From Candidatus Zhuqueibacterota bacterium (GTDB lineage: Bacteria > KSB1 > UBA2214), in NCBI GenBank assembly GCA_022706175.1, contig JAKJDB010000187.1:1-5980 (forward strand): a stretch of 5,980 nucleotides of DNA, given 5' to 3'. Under the pieces are notes generated by a model. That model saw only the letters and a list, made by a program, of their open reading frames with translations. It did no database searches and was not told the DNA's origin. A program made the translations under genes and the position numbers. Positions 1-5,980 of this stretch are shown here, in pieces. Each line of letters opens with the position of its first letter. The stretch's first letter is position 1.

Positions 1-1086
1 GTGGGGTTGGGCTTTTGGGCTCCGTTCGGTCTGGGGGCAAAATGGGATCTGCTCAACACCAGTCAATACAACCTCGCTTACCCAAAAATAGAGTTTGAAG
101 ACGATCTCAAAGTGATCGCCTTGCAACCTACGTTTTCGTACAAGCTGAATGACCGCCTCTCTGCCGGCGTCGGCCTCACCCTGCTCTACGCAGACATCTT
201 TATTCGCAAGCCCAATTTTACTCCGAACCCGATCACGTTCAAGCCCGAGTACGCCATGTTGAAAAACGCGCTCGGCGCCTCCGCCCTATCGCCCTTTGAT
301 CACTTTCTCACCGAGGCGTACCTCGAGGGCAACGGCATGGGCTTTGGCCTGAGCTTCGGCGTGCAGTTCAAACCGGTTGAAAGCCTTTCGCTGGGCGCTT
401 CGGTCAAATGGTACAACACCATCGGGCTGGAAGGCTCGATTCTCGCCGATACCTATTATGCCAAAGACCCTGGCAACGTTAAACCCACTCTGGATCAGCT
501 TCTGTCGCTGAATATGATCACCCAGGCCCAGTACGCCAGTCTGGCCGGCGCCTATTCGGGCGCCAAAGTGACCACAATCCCCAAAACCGATGTGACGGCC
601 GATCTGCCGCTGCCCACCAACATCGGCGTCGGCTTTGCCTATACCGGCATAAGCAAACTGCTCATCAGCGGCGATGTGGCGTTGACCCAATGGTCTGCCT
701 GGGACGTGATCGAAATCAAAGCAAATGGCAACAAGATCAGTGAATTGAAAGAAAATTGGGAAAACGGCATCCGCATGGGCCTGGGCCTCGAGTACGGCCT
801 GCCCTTCTCCAACGCCAAGCTGCGCGCTGCTTTTTATTCCGAACCCAACGCCGCTGTGGACGAAACCTTGACGCCCACGATCCCCGACTTTAACCGGCGC
901 AATGTGGTGGTCTTTGGCCTCGGTTTTCCGCTCGGACCGCTGGAAGCCGGGTTGATGTATGAATACATGTTCATCGCTGATAAAACCGTCGAGTGGGCGC
1001 CGGCCGTTGTGCCCTTTGACAATATGGGCGGCCTATACTCCATGTCGGTCAACAACATCATGTTGGGCCTAGACTATAACTTTTAG
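1..1086 (+). CDS. FadL/OMPP1-family outer-membrane transporter, 5'-truncated by window edge
   Basis: This encodes the last 361 residues of an outer-membrane beta-barrel of the FadL/Toluene_X/OMPP1 family, which lets long-chain fatty acids or other hydrophobic molecules diffuse across the outer membrane. The sequence alternates short amphipathic strands and turns. The opening GLGFWAPFGLGAKWD and the later segment around residues 39-67 (LQPTFSYKLNDRLSAGVGLT) match by layout the middle of E. coli FadL, where an 'NYGLATEF' stretch precedes a 'LSGAYRLNNAWSFGLGF' strand pair. The protein ends in YNF; a C-terminal aromatic is the usual barrel-assembly signal. By that comparison roughly 100-120 residues are missing upstream, including the signal peptide and the plug-like N-terminus. 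The GTG at base 1 is therefore most likely an internal valine and not the start. The gene is followed by a strong intrinsic terminator, so it is transcriptionally separate from the next gene. The substrate cannot be told. The family call is firm; specificity is unknown. Confidence 0.88.
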   Translation: MGLGFWAPFGLGAKWDLLNTSQYNLAYPKIEFEDDLKVIALQPTFSYKLNDRLSAGVGLTLLYADIFIRKPNFTPNPITFKPEYAMLKNALGASALSPFDHFLTEAYLEGNGMGFGLSFGVQFKPVESLSLGASVKWYNTIGLEGSILADTYYAKDPGNVKPTLDQLLSLNMITQAQYASLAGAYSGAKVTTIPKTDVTADLPLPTNIGVGFAYTGISKLLISGDVALTQWSAWDVIEIKANGNKISELKENWENGIRMGLGLEYGLPFSNAKLRAAFYSEPNAAVDETLTPTIPDFNRRNVVVFGLGFPLGPLEAGLMYEYMFIADKTVEWAPAVVPFDNMGGLYSMSVNNIMLGLDYNF

Positions 1087-1122
1087 CGCGCAGCAGCACC
1101 GCGAGCTTGCTACCAAGCCCTT

Positions 1123-1146
1123 GCCCCTGCGGCAGGGGCTTTTTTT
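1123..1146 (+). terminator. Rho-independent terminator of the FadL-type gene
   Basis: A 7-bp perfect GC-rich stem (GCCCCTG at 1123-1129 pairing with CAGGGGC at 1133-1139) with a CGG loop is followed directly by seven T residues (1140-1146). It lies 36 bases after the FadL-type stop codon. This is a textbook intrinsic terminator and marks the end of the upstream transcription unit. Confidence 0.9.
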
Positions 1147-1261
1147 ATGTCCAGGCCGGAACAGGCCCTCCATGAAGCAAACGCTTGGTTTTTAACCTGT
1201 TTTTGCGTACTTTAATCCGATCAACCCCAATAAAAATACTAAATTCTTATTGGAATCTGTG

Positions 1262-2068
1262 ATGAGAAAAGGCCTTTTCCTGATCACCGCTCTGTTGGCC
1301 CTGTGCGCCTGTTCTATGGACCAAGGCCTGCAGCCGACTCGCAGCGGCTTTAGCGGCACGATCCGCTTCAAAAACGCATGGCCGGAGCAGACCGATCAGG
1401 TGCTGGTGGTGGCGGCAACGCGATTTCCACCCAGCGCCATCACGGACATCGTGATGAGCGATCCGCTGCCCTTGCACCAGGACTCGGCGACGTATACGCT
1501 GTTCACGACTCCACAGCCGTTCGCGGCTGTGGGCGTAGTGTGGAAGGAAAAAAATCAACCCTGGGATGTTACCAACATCATCGGTCTTTACTTCGAGGGC
1601 GACAATCCGTTCAACCCGGGCCAAGTCCATGTCCGCAGCCGCGATCAGCTCGTGGAGAACATCAACATCGAAGCGGATTTATCCAAAGCGAAACGCAAAG
1701 TGGCGAGCGGCATCGAAGGCATGTTGCGCACTCACGGCGCCTGGCCGGCGGCCAGCCAATCGCTGCTCATGGTGGCCTCCAAACCGATAGTGCCTTTCGG
1801 ACTGCTCGACGTCTCCCTGGGACAACCGATGGAGGTACCCTTTGACTCCAGCCGGTTCTTCCTCAACCTGCAGCCGGGCACCTATCGCCTGGTGGGTGCG
1901 CTGCTTATTGAAAAAGACGCAGACATCGGCCTCTCCAGCGTCGTCGGCCTGTACTATAAAAAAACGGGCGATCTCTTCCCAGGCGCCATCACCATTGCCA
2001 CTGATTCCACCATCATTCGAGGAGTGGAGATCCATATCGATTTTAATAAAAGGCCGTTTGCCGGATAA
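1262..2068 (+). CDS. Lipoprotein of unknown function with two tandem repeat domains
   Basis: A 268-residue predicted lipoprotein, translated from the ATG at 1262. A TTG at 1250 and a GTG at 1259 are in frame, but the ATG gives a well-formed signal peptide: MRK, a hydrophobic run (residues 4-14), then a lipobox LCAC with Cys17 as the lipidated residue. Ser18 at +2 favours outer-membrane sorting by the E. coli rule. The ribosome site is weak (TTGGA, 7 bases upstream). The mature part holds two copies of one domain, about residues 30-142 and 151-263, with no recognised family. They share a G-x-[IL]-R...AWP entry, a central hydrophobic strand, a [IV][IV]GLY block and an I-x-I-x-[AI]-D-[LF]-x-K exit. 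The pattern of alternating hydrophobic residues suggests beta-sandwich folds of the transthyretin/CPD type, which is inference. The gene sits 10 bases upstream of a TonB-dependent receptor, suggesting a surface partner in ligand capture. The upstream 100 bases are A+T-rich, but I could not fix a convincing promoter. Confidence 0.85.
   Translation: MRKGLFLITALLALCACSMDQGLQPTRSGFSGTIRFKNAWPEQTDQVLVVAATRFPPSAITDIVMSDPLPLHQDSATYTLFTTPQPFAAVGVVWKEKNQPWDVTNIIGLYFEGDNPFNPGQVHVRSRDQLVENINIEADLSKAKRKVASGIEGMLRTHGAWPAASQSLLMVASKPIVPFGLLDVSLGQPMEVPFDSSRFFLNLQPGTYRLVGALLIEKDADIGLSSVVGLYYKKTGDLFPGAITIATDSTIIRGVEIHIDFNKRPFAG
1352..2050 (+). repeat. Tandem internal domain duplication within the lipoprotein
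   Basis: Two homologous segments (about bases 1352-1687 and 1712-2050) are seen at protein level, in register at a constant offset of 121 residues. The pairs are AWP 39-41 with 160-162, L48 with L169, Y78 with F199, P84 with P205, VG 90-91 with 211-212, GLY 108-110 with 229-231, PG 119-120 with 240-241, and D139/K142 with D260/K263. The DNA copies are strongly diverged, so the duplication is old and not an assembly artefact or a recent slippage. Confidence 0.8.
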
Positions 2069-2071
2069 GGG
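2067..2071 (+). promoter_or_regulatory. Shine-Dalgarno of the TonB-receptor gene overlapping the lipoprotein stop
   Basis: AAGGG lies 7 bases before the ATG at 2079 and shares its first two A residues with the lipoprotein TAA stop (2066-2068). It fixes the receptor start at 2079, ahead of the in-frame GTG codons at 2073 and 2076, which are too close to it. The overlap implies translational coupling of the two genes. Confidence 0.7.
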
Positions 2072-2078
2072 TGTGGTG

Positions 2079-4214
2079 ATGAAAAAACTGTCTACCCTTG
2101 TGTTGCTCTGGGCAGCACTTGTTTTCAGTCAGAACGAAGGCCAAATCGCCGGTCAAGCGGTGGATGCTAAAACCGGTGAACCGTTGCCCGGCGTCAACAT
2201 CCTGCTGGTCAACACCGCCATCGGCCAGGTGACCGACCTGTTTGGCCGTTTTGAATTGACCGGCATCCCCGCAGGCGTCTACACGCTGCGGGCGAGCATG
2301 GTCGGCTATCGTTCTTTGCAAATGCGAAACATTCGCATCCCATCCAAGCCGGGCACCCGGCTCACCCTGGCCCTGGAGCCCATCCTGATCCAGGGGGCCG
2401 ACGTCGTAGTCACGGCAGCAAAGCGGCGGCAGAGCATACAGGACTCGCCCACCAGTGTGGCCGTGCTCACCAGCCGCGATCTGGCGCAAAAGAACGAAAT
2501 TTATCTGGACAAAATGCTGGAGAACGCCTCAGGGGTGAACTTTATGGGTTCCCAGATCAACATCCGTGGCTCCTCCGGCTATAACTATGGCGCTGGAACC
2601 CGAGTGTTGATGCTGATCGACGGTGTGCCGGTACTGCCCGGCGACAGCGGGGATCTGAAATGGGATCTGGTGCCCGTCACTCAAGTGGAGCGGGTGGAGA
2701 TCATCAAAGGCGCGGGCTCTGCGCTCTATGGCTCCAGCGCCCTGGGCGGGGTGGTCAACATCATCACCAAATCCGCCGGCGACCGGCCGCTCACCCATCT
2801 GCGCTTTTCCGCGGGCCTGTATGACAAGCCATCTTTTACCGAGTGGCGTTGGACCGACCGCCTGCTCCATTTCGATGATATGGATGTGGACCATTCCCGT
2901 CGCATCGGTAAAAGCCAGATTCTGCTGGCTGCGGGGCGCCACCAGTCCACCGGCTACAGCCAGAACGGGTCCTACCAGCGTATGAACGGCTCCTTCAAAT
3001 GGTTCCGCCCCGTTTCCGAGCATGCCAACCTGACTTTGGCGGCCAACTGGGAGGCCGGCAGACGCGGCACCGGCCTGATGTGGCGCAGCCAGCGCCACGC
3101 CCTGGAGGTGTCGCCGGAGGCGGTCGGAGATCACACCAAATCCGACAAACTCAGCGTCAATGCCTTTCATCAGTGGGCCATTCGCAACAATCTGGCTTTG
3201 AAAACCCGGCTCTCCTATTTCCACAATTATTGGAAAAATATTTTCCACGACAACATCACCGCCTCCACAGCGAATAAATTCGGCCTGGAGATCCAAGGCG
3301 ATTATCAGCTCTCCGCCGTCCATGTGCTCACCTTTGGTACAGAGGAGAGCTGGGACCAGGTGCAGTCCGGGCTAGTGGGAAACCATGACCAGTATGGTCT
3401 TTCCGCTTATGTGCAGGACGAACGGCGCCTACTCCGCACCCTCTCCCTCACTCTGGGAGGCCGCTTTGATTATCAATATATTGACACTGGATTCAGGGAT
3501 CAAAAATTCAGCCCGAAAGCGGGGTTGGTTTGGCAGGCGCATCCGGCGATCAGCGCCCGCTTTTCCTCCGGCAAAGGCTTCCGTGCCGCCAGTATGTCGG
3601 AACGGTTCTCCGACTCGATCTATTCAGGGCTAAGGCTGGTACCCAATCCGAATCTGCGTTCAGAGACCGCCTGGTCCCACGAGATCGGCGCCAACATGCG
3701 CCTGGGCGCCCTAATTAATCTGGACATCGCCGGATTCAGCAGCGATTACTGGAACCTGATCGAGCCGGTGCCGGACAAGGCGCAGAACATTCAATTCATC
3801 AATGTCACCCGTGCCCGAATCTCCGGCCTGGAGACCATGGCCAAAATCAACCCCGGGATTCGCGGCCTGACCTGCGATGTCAGCTATACGCTGATGGATC
3901 CCCGGGACCTGTCGTTGGATGAAATCCTGGCCTACCGCGCCCGGCACCTGCTGCAGACCGGTCTGGCCTATCAGTTCGGCCCTGTGGAGCTGAGTGCAGA
4001 CTATCGCTATATCTCGCGGCTCGATCACGTCAAGCTCTATCCCATGGACGACCGCGTGGCGCAAAAAACCGTCAATTTGCATTCGGGATTTCAATGGCAT
4101 GCCTGGCATCTCAGCGGCCATGTGTTCAACCTTTTCAACCACTATCACACCCAGATGGAAAGAACCCTGATGCCGATCCGTCACTTTGTTCTGACGCTGA
4201 GGGCCGCGGTGTGA
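2079..4214 (+). CDS. TonB-dependent outer-membrane receptor with N-terminal CPD-like domain
   Basis: A 711-residue receptor that imports a ligand across the outer membrane using energy from TonB-ExbB-ExbD. The frame is open upstream to 1842, but ATG 2079 has a proper ribosome site and starts a signal peptide (MKK, hydrophobic 4-17, cleavage near Ser18). Residues about 21-100 form a carboxypeptidase-regulatory-like domain (GQAVDAKTGEPLPGVNILL, TDLFGRFEL, GVYTLRASMVGY). A DVVVTA segment at 108-113 follows, at a TonB-box-like position. The plug domain spans about 118-231, with the marks INIRG at 160-164, VLMLIDGVPV at 176-185, VERVEIIKG at 203-211, SALYGSSALGGVVNIIT at 214-230. The rest is a 22-strand-type barrel with the usual NLFN box near the end (HVFNLFNHY). 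The chain ends LRAAV instead of in an aromatic, slightly unusual for a barrel. Size and layout suit siderophore/cobalamin-type receptors more than the roughly 1000-residue SusC type, but the ligand is not identifiable. No terminator follows within 95 bases, so read-through into the cyclophilin is possible. Confidence 0.93.
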   Translation: MKKLSTLVLLWAALVFSQNEGQIAGQAVDAKTGEPLPGVNILLVNTAIGQVTDLFGRFELTGIPAGVYTLRASMVGYRSLQMRNIRIPSKPGTRLTLALEPILIQGADVVVTAAKRRQSIQDSPTSVAVLTSRDLAQKNEIYLDKMLENASGVNFMGSQINIRGSSGYNYGAGTRVLMLIDGVPVLPGDSGDLKWDLVPVTQVERVEIIKGAGSALYGSSALGGVVNIITKSAGDRPLTHLRFSAGLYDKPSFTEWRWTDRLLHFDDMDVDHSRRIGKSQILLAAGRHQSTGYSQNGSYQRMNGSFKWFRPVSEHANLTLAANWEAGRRGTGLMWRSQRHALEVSPEAVGDHTKSDKLSVNAFHQWAIRNNLALKTRLSYFHNYWKNIFHDNITASTANKFGLEIQGDYQLSAVHVLTFGTEESWDQVQSGLVGNHDQYGLSAYVQDERRLLRTLSLTLGGRFDYQYIDTGFRDQKFSPKAGLVWQAHPAISARFSSGKGFRAASMSERFSDSIYSGLRLVPNPNLRSETAWSHEIGANMRLGALINLDIAGFSSDYWNLIEPVPDKAQNIQFINVTRARISGLETMAKINPGIRGLTCDVSYTLMDPRDLSLDEILAYRARHLLQTGLAYQFGPVELSADYRYISRLDHVKLYPMDDRVAQKTVNLHSGFQWHAWHLSGHVFNLFNHYHTQMERTLMPIRHFVLTLRAAV

Positions 4215-4298
4215 GCGATGGCCGGTCGGTTCGGTCTTGACGGAAACCAACTCTTTCAACCCATTGAACAACAGCCAAGATCATCCCTTAGCAGAAAG

Positions 4299-4304
4299 AA
4301 AGGA
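4299..4304 (+). promoter_or_regulatory. Shine-Dalgarno of the cyclophilin gene
   Basis: AAAGGA lies 5 bases upstream of ATG 4310, within a purine-rich stretch. It fixes the cyclophilin start, which also coincides with the N-terminus expected from eukaryotic cyclophilin A. Confidence 0.7.
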
Positions 4305-4309
4305 ACAAC

Positions 4310-4816
4310 ATGGAACCCACGCGTGTATTTTTTGATGTGGAAGCAAACGGAGAATCGCTCGGACGCATTGTGATCGAATTGTTTACAGAGATCGTGCCCA
4401 AAACCGCGGAAAATTTTCGCGCGCTCTGCACAGGGGAAAAAGGCTTTGGCTTCAAGGACAGCATGTTTCATCGCATCATTCCGCAGTTCATGATCCAGGG
4501 CGGCGATTTTACCAACCACAACGGCACCGGCGGCCGTTCGATCTATGGAACCAAGTTCGCGGACGAAAATTTTCAGCTCAAACACACCGGGCCGGGAATC
4601 GTCTCCATGGCCAACGCCGGCCCCAATACCAATGGCTCGCAGTTCTTCATCACCACGGTGAAAACCGCCTGGCTGGACGGCAAACATGTGGTGTTCGGCA
4701 AAGTGATCGAGGGCATGGAGGTGGTAACAGCGGTGGAGGCGTTGGGTTCATCCAGCGGCAGGCCGCAGCAGACCGTGCGGATCAAAGAGTGCGGTCAGAT
4801 GGTCACTCAATCATAA
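4310..4816 (+). CDS. Cyclophilin-type peptidyl-prolyl cis-trans isomerase, eukaryotic CypA-like
   Basis: A 168-residue single-domain cyclophilin that catalyses cis-trans isomerisation of Xaa-Pro bonds. There is no signal peptide, so it should be cytoplasmic. It aligns without gaps to human cyclophilin A as I recall that sequence, with identical numbering and about 115 of 165 positions the same (a hand count from memory). All catalytic and cyclosporin-binding residues are present at the CypA positions: R55, F60, M61, Q63, A101, N102, Q111, F113, W121, L122, H126. Motifs include KTAENFRAL (31-39), [16 protein letters not shown] (53-68) and NTNGSQFFI (106-114). Trp121 is the residue that makes CypA highly cyclosporin-sensitive; E. 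coli PpiA and PpiB are known to differ there and to be shorter in some loops. Cys40 and Cys161 are also present. It lies 95 bases after the TonB receptor with its own good ribosome site, and is closed by a terminator. The function call is very secure; the eukaryotic resemblance may reflect old transfer or an ancestral bacterial branch. Confidence 0.97.
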   Translation: MEPTRVFFDVEANGESLGRIVIELFTEIVPKTAENFRALCTGEKGFGFKDSMFHRIIPQFMIQGGDFTNHNGTGGRSIYGTKFADENFQLKHTGPGIVSMANAGPNTNGSQFFITTVKTAWLDGKHVVFGKVIEGMEVVTAVEALGSSSGRPQQTVRIKECGQMVTQS

Positions 4817-4824
4817 ACGATCAC

Positions 4825-4854
4825 AGGGTGGGTCGACGTCGGCCCACCCTTTTG
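4825..4854 (+). terminator. Rho-independent terminator of the cyclophilin gene
   Basis: AGGGTGGG (4825-4832) pairs perfectly with CCCACCCT (4843-4850), with a further T-G, C-G and G-C possible inside. The T run is short and interrupted (TTTT then G then TTT, from 4850). It starts 8 bases after the TAA stop. The strong stem makes it a likely terminator, though its T tract is weaker than the one at 1140-1146. Confidence 0.75.
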
Positions 4855-4883
4855 TTTCAGTCCCTGTGATGGCCACATGACGG

Positions 4884-4902
4884 AAAAATGCCGTTCGGCA
4901 TT
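4884..4902 (-). terminator. Rho-independent terminator of the MFS transporter gene
   Basis: Read on the minus strand, AATGCC (4902-4897) and GGCATT (4892-4887) form a 6-bp stem around a GAAC loop, followed by a run of T residues (complement of A 4884-4888, overlapping the stem end). It lies about 25 bases past the MFS stop codon, the expected place. The stem is modest in strength, so this is likely but not certain. Confidence 0.65.
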
Positions 4903-4926
4903 ACTCATTCCAACCGCTGCGGTTTT

Positions 4927-5980
4927 TCACTTCAGCTCTTCTGAGGATTGACTGGTCCAATAGCGTTCGATCTGCTCCAGGCTTTTCCCCTTGGTCTCCG
5001 GCACTGATTTGGCAAAAAACAAAGTGGCCAGCAGGCAGATGGCGGCAAAGGTAAAGAATCCGGTATGCACGCCGAAGCGGGCGACATACCAGGGAAAAAG
5101 AAACACGCTGATAAAATTGGTCGCCCAATTCACGAACGTGGCGATCGACATGGCGCGGCCGCGCACGCGGTTGGGAAAGATTTCACCGGTGATCACCCAG
5201 ATCACCGCGCAGATGGACACTGCCACGCACGCCATATAGCCGCACAGAGCCACTCCGATCCACAGCGCCGATTCCACTTCCAGGCTGAATTGCAGCGCAA
5301 TGATCGACAGCCATAGAGTGACGAAACCCATGCCGCCGACCAGCAGCGGTCTTCTGCCCCAGCGATCGATCTTCCACAGCGCTAGCAGGGTGAAAATCAG
5401 GTTGATGAAGCCGATGATGACCTGATAGGAGAGCGCTCCGCCGAGCTTGACCCCGGCCTGTTCCAGAACGATGGGGCCGTAATAGATCACGATGTTCACC
5501 CCGGTCAGCTGGCCGAAAAACGACAGTCCGATGCCCACCAGCAGAGCCCGGCGCAATCCGGGTCGGAGGAGTTCGGCCAGCGTACCCTCCTCTTCAGCGA
5601 GAGCGGCCTGGATCTCCTGCCACTCGGCCGTTGCCGTTTCCGGGCCGTTGATCCGATTCAGGATCGTGCGCCCTTCAGCGGCCTCACCGTGAGCGATCAG
5701 CCAGCGCGGACTTTCGGGAATGCCGAACAGCAGCAGAAGAAACAGGATGCCTGGGATCATCTCTGCGCCGAACATGGCGCGCCAGACTTCAGTGATCATA
5801 ACCCGCCTTGCCAGATCCCACCCCATCAAAGCCTGGCCGTGAGTCTGAGAAAAGCTCAGCAGCCACCAGTTCGAATAATAGGACAGCAGAATGCCGATGA
5901 CGATGGAGAGCTGGTAGAACGCCACCAGGCGACCGCGTATGCGCGGCGGCGCCAGCTCCGAGATGTACAGCGGCGCCAGC
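4927..5980 (-). CDS. MFS sugar-porter-family transporter, 5'-truncated by window edge
   Basis: An inner-membrane transporter of the sugar porter family (the XylE/GLUT/GalP type), normally moving a sugar or polyol with H+. 350 residues are visible, ending at TGA 4929-4927. A GTG at 5925 is an internal valine: the frame stays open to the window edge and reads LAPLYISELAPPRIRGRL, the conserved end of helix 4. So about the first 120 residues lie outside. Family marks, numbered from the first visible codon, are PESPRWL (88-94), GQLTGVN...YYGP (156-169), DRWGRRPLL (205-213), GEIFPNRVRGR (265-275), VNWATNF (283-289) and PETKGKSLEQIE (327-338). About eight helices follow the visible start. The first glutamine of the usual QQ-x2-GxN sugar-binding motif is a glycine here (Gly156), while Gln157, Asn162 and Trp285 are kept. 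It is convergent with the cyclophilin and separated from it by terminators, so it belongs to an operon extending right. The exact sugar is not predictable. Confidence 0.93.
   Translation of the reverse strand, partial: LAPLYISELAPPRIRGRLVAFYQLSIVIGILLSYYSNWWLLSFSQTHGQALMGWDLARRVMITEVWRAMFGAEMIPGILFLLLLFGIPESPRWLIAHGEAAEGRTILNRINGPETATAEWQEIQAALAEEEGTLAELLRPGLRRALLVGIGLSFFGQLTGVNIVIYYGPIVLEQAGVKLGGALSYQVIIGFINLIFTLLALWKIDRWGRRPLLVGGMGFVTLWLSIIALQFSLEVESALWIGVALCGYMACVAVSICAVIWVITGEIFPNRVRGRAMSIATFVNWATNFISVFLFPWYVARFGVHTGFFTFAAICLLATLFFAKSVPETKGKSLEQIERYWTSQSSEELK

Noticed and set aside
1185..1240. Possible promoter elements upstream of the lipoprotein (TTGGTT at 1185, TTTAAT at 1211, AATACT at 1235)
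   Set aside because: The -10-like boxes lack a -35 box at acceptable spacing, and no good Bacteroidetes TAnnTTTG element is found. A promoter must lie after the terminator at 1146, but I cannot place it.
1842..2078. Upstream extension of the receptor frame overlapping the lipoprotein gene
   Set aside because: The extension is out-of-frame sequence of the lipoprotein gene. The signal peptide and ribosome site both point to ATG 2079.
2529..3323. A 264-codon open frame on the minus strand inside the TonB receptor
   Set aside because: It lies wholly antisense to the plug and early barrel of a clearly recognised receptor. Its translation has no family features, and it mirrors the codon bias of the real gene.
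4255..4268. Small hairpin TTCAA-CCCA-TTGAA after the TonB receptor
   Set aside because: The stem is only 5 AT-rich base pairs and no T tract follows, so it does not support a terminator.
4218..4373. A 51-codon plus-strand frame from ATG 4218 between the TonB receptor and the cyclophilin
   Set aside because: It has no Shine-Dalgarno, overlaps the cyclophilin start out of frame by more than 60 bases, and its product is low in hydrophobic pattern with no recognisable motif.
5947..5980. Direct repeat CGGCGCCAGC at 5947-5956 and 5971-5980
   Set aside because: It is explained by two LAP tripeptides encoded by the same codons in the conserved MFS helix-4 motif, not by a regulatory or mobile repeat.

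Overview
The window looks like a chromosomal segment of a Gram-negative bacterium. It has an outer-membrane FadL-type barrel, a lipoprotein with a clear lipobox and a TonB-dependent receptor. The receptor has an N-terminal carboxypeptidase-regulatory-like domain, the arrangement typical of Bacteroidetes and relatives. Base composition is moderately GC-rich. My guess is a member of the wider FCB group (for example a KSB1- or Caldithrix-like lineage) rather than a classical Bacteroides. This is inferred from protein style only, and no rRNA or other marker is present.

Layout: (1) 1-1086 (+), the C-terminal three quarters of a FadL/OMPP1-family hydrophobic-compound transporter, cut by the left edge and closed by a strong intrinsic terminator at 1123-1146. 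(2) 1262-2068 (+), a 268-residue lipoprotein built from two tandem copies of a domain of about 115 residues that I do not recognise. (3) 2079-4214 (+), a 711-residue TonB-dependent receptor whose Shine-Dalgarno overlaps the lipoprotein stop codon, so the two form a tight, probably translationally coupled pair. (4) 4310-4816 (+), a cytoplasmic cyclophilin that is strikingly close to eukaryotic cyclophilin A, followed by a terminator. (5) 4927-5980 (-), a convergent sugar-porter-family MFS transporter, cut by the right edge and with its own terminator at 4884-4902.

Three of the five genes act at the outer membrane and one at the inner membrane, so the theme is nutrient import. The FadL barrel would pass hydrophobic molecules. 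The lipoprotein/receptor pair would capture and import a TonB-dependent ligand of unknown identity. The MFS protein would bring a sugar or similar polyol across the inner membrane. Nothing in the sequence shows that these form one pathway: the FadL gene and the MFS gene are separated from the middle by terminators, and the MFS gene is on the other strand. The cyclophilin is probably a general folding catalyst.

The best candidates for something undescribed are the lipoprotein with its internal duplication next to a TonB receptor, and the eukaryote-like cyclophilin. I saw no CRISPR array, tRNA, rRNA, insertion sequence, attachment site or origin. No gene-free stretch exceeds 300 bases; the longest (1087-1261) is covered by the terminator and lipoprotein entries.
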